Positions 47,201 to 60,500 of a DNA stretch of 64,000 nt are shown in pieces. Under the pieces are notes generated by a model. That model did not search any database, had not been told where the DNA came from, and was given only the letters and a program-made list of their open reading frames with translations. The DNA is from Beta vulgaris subsp. vulgaris (taxonomy: Eukaryota; Streptophyta; Magnoliopsida; Caryophyllales; Amaranthaceae). A program made the translations under genes and the position numbers. How positions within the stretch are numbered: the stretch's first letter is position 1; each line of letters starts with the position of its first letter. The DNA lies in NCBI RefSeq assembly GCF_026745355.1, contig NC_079203.1, positions 56,654,141 to 56,718,140 on the forward strand, in the 5' to 3' direction.

Positions 47201-50200
47201 ACATGCTGGGAAGTAAAATATCAGAAGAATTTAAGTAAGCTCAACAAAATTTTTACTTACTAGTGGGTATATTCTGATTGGCATTACAAAACACGAATAA
47301 ACTTACTTATTATTTTTTATAAAATAAAATAGATTAGCACATATTATCATGGAAAACAACGGATTTCATAGTAGGCAAACTACACTTACATTTCAAGGGG
47401 ACATTGACAACAATTCCTTACGTGGCCATGAAAAACAATTGAATTTTCTACCATTCCATAGTTTGAATTACACAACTGATTTCACATATACATCGAACAG
47501 CTACAATGTTTCTGGAGGAAAGACCATTTTCTTGCTTAAGAAGGATAATAATGAAAAACATTCCAGTAGTTAAATATGCACACATAATGATTTACTTGCA
47601 AATTCAATGATTTACTAATCTCAATGATATCCGACCGGCACTGCTTAAAGTACAACAAAATCCTGTTATACACTGGCCTAGGGCACTTTTGGCTGCAAAT
47701 TAGTCTATTAGAGTCAGCTTTGGAGGGGGGAGGGAGAGAGAGAGATTAGTAGAGGTGAGCGAAGAAAAGGAAGTCGGTGTGTTATATATAGAGGATATCA
47801 GAGAGGAAAGAAAAATCAGACATTTGAGAATTAGTTTTACTTTGCTTTCTTTTGTTAGTTTGTAGTTGGGACTGTCCAGCCACTCGAAGGCCTGGGATTG
47901 CAGACAACCATTTGATGATTAAATGCATCAGATTTCGATCAAGTGATCAACTATCAATATTTCCCCAAATTATCTTCTTCATCCTCATTTATATATTCCT
48001 AAATTTCATATCTATTACAGGTCCTTGTTCAAACAATAGTATCTTACTATGCAAGCCCCTCTCAATTCTTCTTAACTGAACAGAAAAGGCATTTGCAACT
48101 TTTAATGACGAATTTCTACCAATGAGTAGACAATAATATATAGACGGCATAAAGAAGGAAATTCAGGCCTAAAAAGATCAGGCAAGGTTATAAGGACCCT
48201 TATTACATAGACAATGATCAATAAGAGAAAACTCCATCAGAAACTACTTCATGAATGTTGAGCCCTCAAGAGCACCAGCTAAACACGTGCGTGCCCACAC
48301 ACATACCAAAGAACATTGGTGGGGGATCTATGAGTGAAAGTAGAATTCACGCCAAAGCTTCAGAAAGATAACAAAGACATGCTAAATTTTATGAATCTGA
48401 ATACCTCAATATGCAGGCCTGAAGGTGTTATTGAATTGTTGGCCATTCCGGAGTCATTATCTGATGATTTTGTTTCTGCTCGGACTGCAACCCTCACAGG
48501 ATTCCTTAATCCAGCTTTAGCCAGCTCCTCAACTGCTTCAGTCTGCGTAGCTGAAAACAGACCAGTTCTACGAATCTTTGGTAAGCGCGATATTATGGAA
48601 TTAATCTGCTTCTGAAATCCCATATCCAAAAGCCTGTCAGCCTCATCCAGAATCAAAACCTGTGCAAGAAATCAATAAAATATAGAAACTCAGAAAAGAC
48701 ATAAGTTAAACTAAAAAAACAAGTGAAACCATCCAGTTAAGGCCAGCAGTTCAACAAAAAATATAAAAAGAATATCAAGATGATCAACTTTCCAATGTGA
48801 GAGACACCTAAAGACACTGATATCTGTGTATGTAACCATGTATATATATACCTCGAGGTCACGAAATTCCATGACATCTACACGTTCCATGATGTCAAAC
48901 AGCCTTCCTGGTGTCCCAATCAAAACATTTGCCCCATCTTCCTCCATCTTCTTCACATCTGCTCTTACTTCCACTCCTCCTACTAATAGCATTGGCTTGA
49001 CATTTGAAAGCGTTGAAATAAAAGGCAGTGCAACATTATATATTTGTGATGACAACTCTCTAGTTGGTGAAATAATTATCCCCAGCACCTGCAAGACCAT
49101 AAATGCTAAGCATGATAAAAAGCCTACATTCTGTTGGTTGATAGAAGTTTACACAAACATACGAGAACAAGTAAAAGAGGGGCAAGAGGGTATGACAGCT
49201 TTTGTATAGGCCAATGACTAACTCCAAAGTTTAATAAACTGCCCATTCTCAAAAAGCTCCAATTTTCCAATTAGCTTTTGTTTCCGATTGAGACAAATAT
49301 CTGACACAGGCAACAAGAAAAGGATGTAACAAACAGAACAAAAATCTCAAATAGCAACCTCTCCTGGCATGAATACTCCCCGTAACAGAAAATCAGTAGC
49401 TTGGAGCCAAAAAATAGGCAACAATAGCTCGATCCATAATATTAATACAGAACAAAGTCACAACTCGGAAGCGATTCAACAACAATGATAATAATCATCC
49501 CCAAACAATGAATCAAATCAGGCACATGGAGTCACTTGGCATGCATCATATGTTCATCCCCATTCATCAAAAATCATTGCAGGAATCTCCAACAGTACCA
49601 TCAAATGTTTAAGTGCATGAGATTGTTTCGTGTGGGGACGGTGATGAGTTTGGATGTGATATTGAAAGAAATGACATGGGTGAATTTTGCATGCCGGTGC
49701 ATTGCCTTAACGTATGTCTTTTAATCTCTACAGTGGGTGATGATCGCTAATGAAGATTCAGGAAGGAAAACAAAGACATACGTCTTGAGTGTAAATTTGC
49801 ACGACGATGCAATTCCAGCCTAAAGTTTGTGATATTACCCTCCAGAAGGGATAATAAGACTTGGGGAGGGGGGGCAAGGGAGATACTTGGGATTGGACGT
49901 GCATTACCATAAACATCCACATGGGCTATTCCATATAAAAGATTTAGGCACAAACTCGTGACTTTGTACCAAATGACCCACCAGTGTTATCTTCATTCAA
50001 AAAAAATCTGAGGTGATTTGAACAAACAAATCAATGAATCATAGCAGCAAGCAGCAAGAGTACCCTTTTACCCCGAGACATGCAAGAAATATAGCTTGAA
50101 ATCGACAACAATCCACCGAACCATAGCAGCAACCAGCAAGAGTACCCTTTTACCCCGAGACATGCAAGAAATATAGCTTGAAATCGACAACAATCCACCA

Positions 50201-51046
50201 AACTTCCGGGAAAAGAAAAAAACACATCACACACGGATTCACTCAAAAAAAATCATGCACTATCGTCCTCTAGCAAAGTTCTACACCAACCACCAAGCTC
50301 CTTTGGAATCACCACGGGACACCTCTGGTCATCCTTTGCATTAAATGATCATATCATTCAGAGCTTATCTTCACTAAGTAAACTTCCTCCAACTATATCT
50401 TCTCAGTTCTCACAAAGGAAACATATAACCTTTCTCCTCCTTTCTTTTGGTTCCTAATTCTTCCACACATTTGAACACAGGAGCAAATTAAATGAGAAAA
50501 GTTGCCACCAATATTAGCACCACTGTGAATTAAATTTCTAACAAACATTCATAAATAGATAAACAAAATCAATAACTAGAATCAGACAACATAAATCACT
50601 AAAAAGTAATTTCCCATAATTGTTAGTAACAACATTTTCACTATCGACATTGCACAACTCCAACCATTAATATCTTTTCAACTATCTATTAGTAAAAAGT
50701 TACAATAGAAGAATGATATGTAAAAAGAAATTCACATTACAGAATAAATTGAAAGAGAGAGAGAGCAAACTTGGTGTGGTTTAGGAGAGGAGGTGGAGCG
50801 TCGGAGAATTTCGACAAGAGGGACAACGAAAGCTAGGGTTTTTCCTGAACCAGTGGCCGCATCAACTGCGACATCTTTATAGCTGCATAATAAAGGGATG
50901 GTGGCGGCTTGAACCGGCGTACAGTGCTCAAAACCGCCATGGTTTAAAGCTTCAAGAACTGGTTCTGATAGCTCCGGTTTAAGGTCAGAGAATCGGGTAT
51001 TTGTTAGCGCCTTGTTTGGGTTGCTCGTAGCTTCTTCTTTCGCCAT
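44254..51046 (-). CDS. RH18: DEAD-box ATP-dependent RNA helicase, RH18 type (DDX55/Spb4 family), 11 exons
   Basis: Exons (minus strand): 50771-51046, 48852-49088, 48405-48659, 47098-47177, 46548-46653, 46309-46422, 45609-45707, 45423-45512, 45204-45310, 44949-45092, 44254-44527. Phases fit and the product is 593 residues. All helicase motifs are visible: Q motif GFEHCTPVQ (38-46), AATGSGKT (63-70), PTRELS (100-105), TPGR (151-154), DEAD (176-179), SAT (207-209), ARGLD (343-347), HRVGRTAR (368-375). A lysine-rich tail follows (about 500-570). Spb4/DDX55 proteins work in the nucleolus on 60S ribosomal subunit precursors; this role is inferred from family. The ATG at 51046 was chosen because the upstream in-frame codon at 51079 is TTG. 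A PIF-like element lies 54 bp upstream of the ATG. Confidence 0.95.
44544..44760. mobile_element. Small inverted-repeat element in helicase intron 10
   Basis: TAAGGGTGCATTCTCTTCACC on the left pairs with GGTGAAGAGAATGCAATCTTA on the right. The interior holds AAGTTCAGAT/AATAAGTTC words like those at 28750-28953. No convincing target duplication. It begins 17 bp from the exon 11 boundary (44527). Confidence 0.65.
50041..50204 (+). repeat. 82-bp tandem duplication in helicase intron 1
   Basis: The block beginning ATAGCAGCAAGCAGC at 50041 recurs at 50123 with only a few changes. Non-coding. Confidence 0.85.
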
Positions 51047-51099
51047 TGCTTCTGGAGTCTGGTGGTTGCTCGTAGCCAAGGGAGGTTTCTATTTTCTAA

Positions 51100-52528
51100 G
51101 GGGGCGTTTGGTTCGCGCAGGGGTAAGGGAAAGGAATCCAGAAAGGGTTATAAGGAGAAAGGAATGGAATGACCCTGATTTTGCCTGTCTGTTTGGTTCC
51201 AACCCTGAAAGGGAATGATATACTCCTTGATTCCCTTTGTGACTGTTTGGTTTTTTAAGAAAGGGAATCAACCAGTTTGCTGTAGAAAAGAACATAAACA
51301 ACACCATATCATTTGCCTATTTCATGTAATATAATTCACAAGTTTATATAATTCTAGTCCTTAACTTCATCATCTAAATACACATCAATAAGACATCATT
51401 GAATTTTATATAATGCAATTTACTACACATCAATAAGACAAGACAGAGGAATGAAAAAGGCAAAAAAAAATCTTCATCTTTCCTAAATAAGAGAGTATAG
51501 GCCTTGAAAATGTTGAACACTTCAGCAGCCATCTTTCACACACCTATACTCTATTCCCTTCACAATCCCACATGGAGCAATAAACCGCCATTAACATGTA
51601 ACAACCTCAAAGCTTATTGCTCAATTTCATCAATTTCCCAGACAATTGATGAGAAAGTTTCTCCATTTTCTGGAAATTTATTAGGAAATGCAAAAACTAA
51701 AGAAAGGGTATTCTTTTAGATGTAAACCCTATTCTCCATCATCCTGTCATTGCTGTAATTCCTCCATCATTCTGAATTTCATTTGCATATTACATGTGGG
51801 AAATTACAGGATAATTAGACTTTTGCAAATTATCATATTATGTGCTTCTTTATGTACTGTTCATCTTACCTAGAGAAGTGTCATGTAGTTGTGCTATGAC
51901 TGCTGTTTAAAGGAAAGACATGAATGAAGGAGATACAGGTTGCAAAACTATTTTATGTTCAGTGCAAACAACTACAGAACTAAAAATCATATAACTCGCC
52001 GGCAACTACAGAAGTCGGCTCGGTAATGCAACATACTCTGCGATATTGCAATTTTTAAAAAAAAAAAAATAAAATCGAAGTGCAAACAACTACAGAACTC
52101 GCCGGCAAATAATGAAATCGTCAATGTTATAAGAGTCGCAATTATAATCTAGTGGTACTTGCATTGCTCGCCGGCTTCTGGGGTCGTCGGGGTCGGCGCG
52201 GTGGTCAGAAGTCGGCTCGATGGTCCAATATCGGCGGTGGTTGGGCAGTAGTTGTCGCTTCAGGCAGTCGGCGGGATGAGTTGAGTTGTTGAAGTTATTC
52301 AGAGCAGTACACAAGAGGAGAGAGAGAGGGGGGTAATCACTAATCAGCTGGGGTAAGGGTTTTCAAAACCCTTTGGGGGTGGGGTAATCAACTTAGACGA
52401 CTTTGGGGATAACCTAATAAGAAAAATAGGTAAAGGGTTTCATTAAAGTGGTGAAACAAACAATATAAAAGGATTTCATTAATGGTATTTCCCTTACCCT
52501 TTCTTAACACCCCAAACCAAACGCCCCC
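51100..52528. mobile_element. 1.43-kb PIF/Harbinger-like element just upstream of the helicase gene
   Basis: Ends GGGGGCGTTTGGTTCGCG and ...AACCAAACGCCCCC are inverted and flanked by TAA on both sides (51097-51099, 52529-52531). Subterminal GGGTAAGGGAAA words are also inverted. No transposase frame is seen. A 3-bp TAA/TTA duplication with G-rich ends fits PIF/Harbinger. The interior holds what looks like one exon of a host gene (see separate entry). Confidence 0.8.
51510..51709 (+). pseudogene. Captured gene exon inside the PIF-like element
   Basis: An ATG at 51510 opens a frame reading MLNTSAAIFHTPILY and onward for about 66 residues. It ends at a good donor-like AAAG|GTATTC near 51709. The segment is rich in Ser, Thr and Asn and poor in acidic residues, like a plastid transit peptide followed by the start of a mature protein. 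I do not recognise the parent gene. No further exon with motifs is visible before the element ends, so this would be a transduplicated fragment, not a working gene. Confidence 0.4.
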
Positions 52529-52531
52529 TAA

Positions 52532-54145
52532 ATCCCAACAAATAAACCCTTTCTCTTCGCTTATAGGCTATAGTGGCTTGTAGGCAATGGGTCGGATTTG
52601 GTTCGGGTTAGATTGCGCTTTAGGCTTGATTAGGAACATCGTGTTTTAGTTTGTGTTTTGAATTAATGTAAAATGACCTTATTTTTAATTTTAGTATTTA
52701 ATGATGTTTATAAAGTACTAGGTATACTATTTTTTTTCAAAAAAAAAATACTAGGTATATATAGAAGTAAAATCCTTCTTTTTTCAATATTCAAATTAAA
52801 GATAGCCGAACATAGTGAGTTGGTCTTAACCCTGATAATCAAATTGGTGGATCATGCCCGACACAAAAAAATGGTCCAGTATTTCACCGAAAACATGAGT
52901 TGGTCAAGTCAAACTTAGAGTGAGGTTAGGCAAGCCTAATGACATTTTTATGCCTAACCAGATACTTTTTAAGATTATATAAGTATGTTCTTTTATTTAT
53001 TTTACTTTCTTAATTTTCTTTTGGGGATTAGGTTCATACCATTTTGATGAATTGTTATGAGAATAAGACCTCTTAAAAATAACTTGGAAATACATTTTTT
53101 TCTATTAGATGTTTAGTTTATTGAAAGTTTGTATTTCTAAATGGACGTATTGCGATCTCAAGCCATTAATATGCCAGGTATGCAATTCAACAAATACTAC
53201 AAGGGAATGAGTAAAGTGTTGAAAGATGAATGGGAGCACGAGTTGCGAAAGGGTATCCATCAATGATGAAAAGTAAGGTCATGCATGAGGAAGGCTCGAA
53301 GAAAATACGGGAATGACTCATAATGTTTGTCGCTTTATTTTATTTTTCTAATTTATCTCATGTCCAATAAAAAAAGGTACTACATGACAAGAACATATAC
53401 TACAACTAAAACTTCAAGGGGTGATAATGAGCCTGACAAGCTCGTGAGTAGCTCGGCTCGTTGAAGCTCAGCTCGTTGAAGCTCAGCTCGAGACTTAAAC
53501 GAGCCGAGCCGAGCTAGGCAAAGCTCGTGAACAACTTGATTATTATTTTATACTAAAAAAATATTTTATATTGAAAAAATTATATAAAAAATTGTTTATA
53601 TATTAAAAAATTATTTATATATATATTAAAAAATAAATTTTCCAAAGGAGCTCGAGCCCATAATCGAGAGCGAGCCTAAACGAGCTCACGAGCCGAGCCT
53701 GAGCCTAATCGAGCTCACGAGCCGAGCCTAAACAAGCTCATGAGCCGAGCTCGAGCCACAAATTCTAATCACGAGCTCGAGCCGAGCCCATGAAAAGTTA
53801 AACAAATTCGAGCCGAGCCTAGTGCTATTTATATATGTGTTTCAATATTATTGTTTTGTTTTCAATAGCTGTTCGTATTTTTGAAACTAATTTTTAAAAT
53901 TCATAAATAAATTTTAACAGTCTTATTTTCATTATTTTTTTTTTACGAGATTAATTACTTACCATATGATCCCTTTTATGTACAAGGTCCAAGGTGAGGA
54001 TAGAGATAAAAAAAAAGAACTACGACCGTGTCTTTTGGTCTTTTGAAGGGAGATGATGTGAACCAAATTAGAAATAAGTCCAAAAAAACAGGTCTTTCAT
54101 GTTAGAAGACTAGAAGAGTGAGAACATTAGAAAAAGAGAGAAATA
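52532..54145. other. Intergenic DNA, no gene recognised
   Basis: It begins with what was probably the original helicase promoter, now displaced by the PIF-like insertion: AAACCCTTTCTC at 52545 reads as a telo-box-like motif on the minus strand. A GAGCC-rich repeat lies at 53432-53824. No coding region could be supported. Confidence 0.45.
53432..53824 (+). repeat. GAGCCGAGC-rich low-complexity repeat
   Basis: Two blocks (53432-53530 and 53648-53824), rich in GAGCCGAGC, GAGCTCG and GAGCTCACGAGCC words, surround an AT-rich centre (53535-53645). This is a repeat style found in many angiosperm genomes. No terminal repeats or target duplication could be assigned. Confidence 0.7.
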
Positions 54146-54400
54146 CTCCCTCCGTCTTTTATTAGTTTACCCCTTTTGACTTTTGACACTATTCACATAC
54201 ATGACTTTGACTATCTTTTGTAATTTGTATTTAAGGAAAAATAGTCATGTGATATCTTGTTGGATTCGTCTCAATGTGTATTATCCAAATATCAACTTTT
54301 GTATTTTTGCTTATCGAAAATTAGAGATATTAAGGTTCAAATTAGTATATCGGCAAATGTGCCCCAAAGAAAGGGGTAAACTAATAAAAGACGGAGGGAG
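54146..54400. mobile_element. Stowaway-like MITE (255 bp) upstream of the MRH-type gene
   Basis: CTCCCTCCGTCTTTTATTAG and its complement ending GACGGAGGGAG pair over about 28 bp, with TA on both sides. It ends 196 bp before the start codon of the next gene, within its promoter or 5' leader. Confidence 0.88.
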
Positions 54401-54596
54401 TATATAAGTAAATATCTAATTGCCGATGATGAAAAACTATGCAAGTAATAATTTTTCTCATTTACAAAATTACGTCTTAGATTACCTGGGAAGCAAATCC
54501 AGCAACTAAGACTTGAGGAATCAGGAGTACCGGTACGAGATCTTTCCCAGATTTAGGAATCTTCTATAACGCAAAGATGGAAACTTTCTTAAAACA

Positions 54597-57500
54597 ATGA
54601 AACATCATCTGGATGTTCTAAGCTCAAGGAATATGAATATGAATTTGATGAGTTTCTCCCACATTTCATCAAAGCTCACTCTTTTTTTCTTAGCGCTTTT
54701 GCTCCGACTCAACTTAAAGTCAGTCTTTGCTGCTACTTGCGAATATGACACTCTTGAGCGCAACAAATTGTACAGCTATAGCTTATCTTCTCCTATCAAT
54801 AATTTCCCTCATGGTGTTCTCAGCGAAGATGGGTACGTTTTTAAATTTTAATTGATTTCTTTGATCATTTACTGACTTTAATTTGTGGTATTTTTCAATG
54901 GTAATTGATGATGAACTTGAATAACTTGTTTCTGTAGTTTTTAGCTACATTTTCCAAATTTTTCTCTGGGTTTTCTTTTATTGTCTTCAGGAAGTATATA
55001 TATGTCTTTTTTTTTTGAGGGGAAGTATATATATGTCTTAATGTCGAATTAGTTTGTTTAATACATCAACTGAATTTATCTGGGTTATGTTTGGTTTTCT
55101 GCTGTGATGGGTTTGTTTTTGATTTTTTGCATATCATGGTATTTATGCTAATAATTAGAAAAATATATATCAAGGTTAGGGTTATTTGTTGGAACTTTTT
55201 TTAATTTTATGTCTTAGTAGCTTAGCATATGCGGCACATTGGTTTACAATCAAGGTAGGGAAGAGTAGATGGAATAATAGGGCGATTAGCGTCTGTTTAA
55301 CAAGTATAATAGACATATCATTTCTTTCCATATGCAAATGTGCACTGAAATTGGGAGCTTTAAGCCTTTAACTACATATAAGCACAACCAAGGGTGGCAA
55401 TGAGAAACAGGTAACTGGGGTACCGGGTACCCTCTATGTAGGAGACTCCTAGTGTGATACTGTGATAAACCATCCAATTGCTTCAAGATCACTTTTGATT
55501 ATATAAGTGCTGCAAAATGCCACTATAAGAAGAACACAATACCAGGGAACATAATCAAGTTTTTTCCGTAAAGTGGAAGGCTTCGTTTCTGACCCTTTCA
55601 CGGTTGGTGTTATGTTGATTGGTATTGCTTTGCTAGGTTAAGGTAAGATTATCATGGGTTTATTTGGTATTCTTCTGTGATTTAGTTGGAGTGCATCTGG
55701 CGGGGTGCAATTTAGAGCAAATGCCACAAGTGTGCTAGTCTGCTAGATCAATTCCAGACTCTAAAATTCTAAATTTGTTTTTGGTCTTTCGCTCGACAAA
55801 ACAACAGACTCCTTTAAGCGCCTTCTTGTAAATCAAAATCCGGCCTCTCCTAGAGACAATTGTATCTCTTATATGCTCTAAATCAAAATGGTCTTTGACA
55901 AGTTTTATGTCTATGATGGTTTTCAGGTTTTACAAAGTAGCTGCAAATGATACTATTATCTGGTTTCAGGTTGGCTTTACCAGGTTACACTCTTTGAAAT
56001 ACAATTATACTACCTTTTAGTTTCTTGAAATGGCTATCAGATGTATCTGCTGAATGTAGTACCTTATTAACTGATTAATATTTTTTCTTGATTTGCATTA
56101 TTTTCAAATAGGGATTTTGACTAGTACTAACTGTTTACTACTGAGTTTGTTAGACTTATATTGGAGAGGCTATGCTTATTTCAATTACTTAGCAACTTAT
56201 CTGATTCTGGTCAACTTTGTTTCTTGCTGAGGTTTCTTATCCTATGTGTTTCTGCTGTAGCTCTGTGATGGAATGATCTTCAATCATGATCCTCCAAGAT
56301 GTGTTGATTGTTGGGTATGTTCTCTATTTCGTAATTTCAGTATTTAACTTATGTTTCTTTTTTTGGTCATCTAAACTGGCATGCAATACTTATTAATTAA
56401 GAATTTGGGGGAGTTTGTGGATTCTACAACCTCTCCTTTAGATAAGAACGGCCATCCTCCTTGCTAGGCCGACTTCTCTAATGGGTTTGTGGATTCTCCT
56501 TGATTTTTAACAACCTAAATGTAGATTTATTGGCTTATAATTTTGTTTGTTGGCATAAAGTTTGAACTAGAAGCTCCTAGTATAAAAGCCTATCCGGTAC
56601 GTTACCCCTTCCTGTTATGCCATTCTTTTGAACATGGCAATCATGTTGAATTCGTGAACTCAAATTACTTTTGGTATCTTGGCAATGAAATATCTGGTCT
56701 ATTTAGCTTGCAAAGTGTATATTTGAAATGGGGAATAATTATTCATTCCTGTATTGGTTCACTTTGCTGCAATCTCTCTCTCTATTTTTTTTTGAGGAAC
56801 AAGATCTCTAGATTTCTAGTCTTTGTCAAATATGGGATTATAAAAAGCAAGCCTTTCTGGTCTATGTTTGGTTCATGTATAAGAAAGATGTTCCTTAGAG
56901 TCAACAATAAAACAAGTATTAGCACTATGTTATCAAGTAACCGCTATGTGTTACCTAGGGTTTTGCTTGTATACTTCTCAGATCTAGGACTATTCTATTT
57001 GATAGACCCCTCCTGCCCAGATAATTGGTCAATTCATCCTTGATGTCTCTGTTAGTCAGTTTGCGATCTGATGAGGAGTAAGGCGGGTGATAGGAGCAAT
57101 TATATAAACTGCGGAAGATGCAACTCTATTGATAACTGGACATAACCCCATCTAAAGCGAGAAATATATTGAACTCAATATGAGCCATTCTTTTGTGAGC
57201 TAGTGATACTGCTTACTAACTATGTCAAGGCTCAAGTATTCGAAAGGGTGTGTGTAAGAGAATTCATCAGCATGTTTTACTACCTTCTCTCAGCATATAA
57301 TCAAGCCTTTCTTTCGTTTAATAGGGTTGTGGGGGACCATTACGTTGCGGAATGGGTTGCAGTGCCCTCGTGGCTAAATACAGTGGAGGTGAGATATCTT
57401 TTGCTGAGCTCATTATTCTTATTCTTCATTTTTCCCTCTTGTAGATACTTTATTTGTTCTTCGTAGGTGTGGGGTGATTGGTAGTTAAGGTACTGTGCGT

Positions 57501-60500
57501 CTTTACAAAAATGTCAATGATAATGCCACATCTTCCTTATGGCTCTATTCTTTTCACCCCTGGTAAAATATTCCATATATCTGAATAGTTGTAACTTGTA
57601 AGACTTTGACTTTCACATTTGCTAATGCACAACTTTGACAATCAATAATCAATTAGTAAAAATTATAAGATATTGCATTATTGCTATTTTCAAAATATAT
57701 ATTGAGATTTATTCAATAAAATTTTACACAATAACATGTATTTTCATATATTTATAAAAAGCATATGGTAAAAGTGGAGTATGTAGTGCAAAAGTCAAAG
57801 TGTTACAAAGAATTAAAAGATAGAGTAAGTTTCATGAAACATAAGCTCAGAACTTCAGATTAGCTCCAGCAAGTTTTAGAAGGGCTTACTAGAGTTACTA
57901 CAGTAAGTATTCATAAGTTTGGTTTTTGGACAAGTTCCAATTAGTTGAGAATTTGAAAAAAACATAGCTCTTGTTTTTTCTTTCCTTTTCTTTTTAATAG
58001 AAATCTAGATGTGAACATAGACTGATAGAAGAAATTGCAAATATTTTCTAATGTCAAATTTGGTTTTAGTTCAATGACTAGTGTAAATAATTTTTGAATC
58101 TAGAGGACAACGGAGAAAGCTTCTGGTTGACTGTTTTTAGAGGTTGGTGTAAAATTGTTGTGCACCATTAAAGTTTGGTGGATATGTAATAAAAGGTCTC
58201 AGCTAGCCAAACCATAAATAGTGGAGAGCATCAATACAGATTACAGGCTAACATGATGGCCCCGGTTTTTTGATATATGAGAACTACAACTGCTTTAGTA
58301 GTGGGTTGTAACAACCATCATAATGTAGTGGTCCATTCAAGATGCTTCCTCAGGGATATCAGAAAGTCTATGGTTATGACTAGCTCTCTGATTGCGAGTT
58401 GAAGATTGTTCAAATAGCATTTTTTTAGTTTCCTGAACACCCTATATTGGTTCCATGGACTTCTGACTCTCAAATGAAGGCTGTTTTAATGTGCTGCTGA
58501 ATATTATTGTGCATGATTTGTGCTGTCAAGCTTATTGTAGTATTGTACTTATCCTCATATTATGTGCTGATAGTGTGTTTTAGATTCTAACTTCTCTATG
58601 GTGTTAGAAGTCCATTCCTACATCCTCTGGTGCTTCCTATGGAATTGCACACATGGTTTGCTACTTTGCTAACAATATGAAAGTCAATTTAGTGTCTCAT
58701 ATGCTATTGGGAAAGTGTGATATTACTCCTTGTTATGCTACATTCATGCATTTATTCTGATGTTTACCATCCAATGCATGTTGTTTGTGCAGGCTATTAT
58801 GCATGCACAACTATTGGGCATAAAACAAACTTTGACATCAATCTTACAGGTAAAATACTTTATACTAAATTATCTGCTTTCTAGTCTGTCACAAAAGTAT
58901 CTTCTTCACCCAAGTGCTTTTGTGGCGGTGAGGAACCAATTTCCTAGGTCAAGGCTAATGGAAGCGGGCCCATTCCAGGATTTTGAAGTTTTTCTATGTT
59001 ATAAGTTGCTTAAATAGCTAGACTTATTCATAGCCTGTGTCAAATTTTATAACCAATTACATCTTCAATTTGAATATTAATAGAACTGACATAATTATTT
59101 TCCACTTGTTTCTCTTTTCTCATGTATTTTTTGTTTTCTACTCCATAGTCCTTACGGCTAAATGTAGTTGTCACATTGCTAGCCTTGTAACAAATCTTAA
59201 AAGCCCTGATTTGGCACTATAATCTTATGATGTTCGGTGTTGGTTGCACACCAGATAAGAATACTCCAGATAAGGGTGTCACTGTTACAATGTCAAGCAA
59301 TATTGACGGAGTTAACTGTTCACTTTCTGTTTCCATTGTTTGTGACAAAAACAGTGTTAAGGTAAGATTGTTACCTTGTTTTTAGAACATCTGATTATCA
59401 CTACCTATGGTTGCTTGACTGCCAATCTGCATAATATCTTCCGCATGTGCAGGACCCAGAAACCTTGAAAAAATTGGGGACCTGTCATTACGTAAGTGCC
59501 GTGAACATAAACTTCTAGCATCGTACTTCAGATTATGTTTTACATTAAAGCTCTGTGAAAAGAACTTTATAATATATGGACATCGTTATGCAAGAGGTAG
59601 TATTTCAATTTGCAAATATCTAGTCTGGGTGATGCTACAGATGTACAAGTTTCACATCCTCAGATACAAGAATGACATTGTATACCATGATGTTTATATG
59701 CTAATTACTGTCAAAAATTGTTTGGCTTCACATTTTTTTTTGGAAAGACCTGGGATCTTATAGTTTGCGGATGCTAGCAGCCTAGTCTGGGAAAGGGAAG
59801 GGGAAGAAAGAAATAGAAATAGAAAAAGGGAAGGGGAAGAAAGAAATAGAAGACAAAGAAAGAACTTGCGTTGACTCCTTGTGCAATGTGATTGTATAAC
59901 TCAATACTTTTCCATGTATGGCTATAGCATGTAGTTCTTATTGTGGGTTCAGGATGATATAGGATGCTTGTAAGGTACTATAAAATTCTATGCTGGTATT
60001 GATAATAAACAGAGACTTGATTGACATAATGTTATATGGAAAAAAAACCTGGCTAAATCATATGGGTGTGCAATTGTAGATTCCATATCCTCATGGTATT
60101 TCGTGAAGATCCAAGTTCTATAATTTCTCTCATAATCTCTTTCTGGTGTTGGCATATGCTATCTAGCAGAGATGCTGTAATTACTTGCTTCTGCGTATGT
60201 TGCTCCCTATGAAGGAAGGTAGTGTCGATACTTAAGGTTATTTAATTTTACATGTGATAGTGTTACACTAAGTTTATGGATAATATTGAGGGACCTTTTT
60301 AAAATATCATCAGGGAAACAGTCGTATATGAGATTACCACACTTTAGTAGTTGATGCTACTGCGCTTTTCACAGTGTTATGGGTCGTAGATGTGTCCAGG
60401 TTCAAATATTAAATTCTATGCTTTGATTTTTCTTTTTCACAGGCAACTGAGCTAAGACATCCCGCAGGCTGTCCAAAGATTGCAGCTCATGCGACAGGAT

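Noticed and set aside
51047..51079. Helicase start 11 codons upstream
   Set aside because: The codon at 51077-51079 reads TTG; the first ATG in frame is at 51046.
57560..57830. Possible degenerate MITE with GACTTTGACTTT / AAAAGTCAAAGT ends in an MRH-gene intron
   Set aside because: Inverted words are short and the expected CTCCCTCCGT-type ends are missing.
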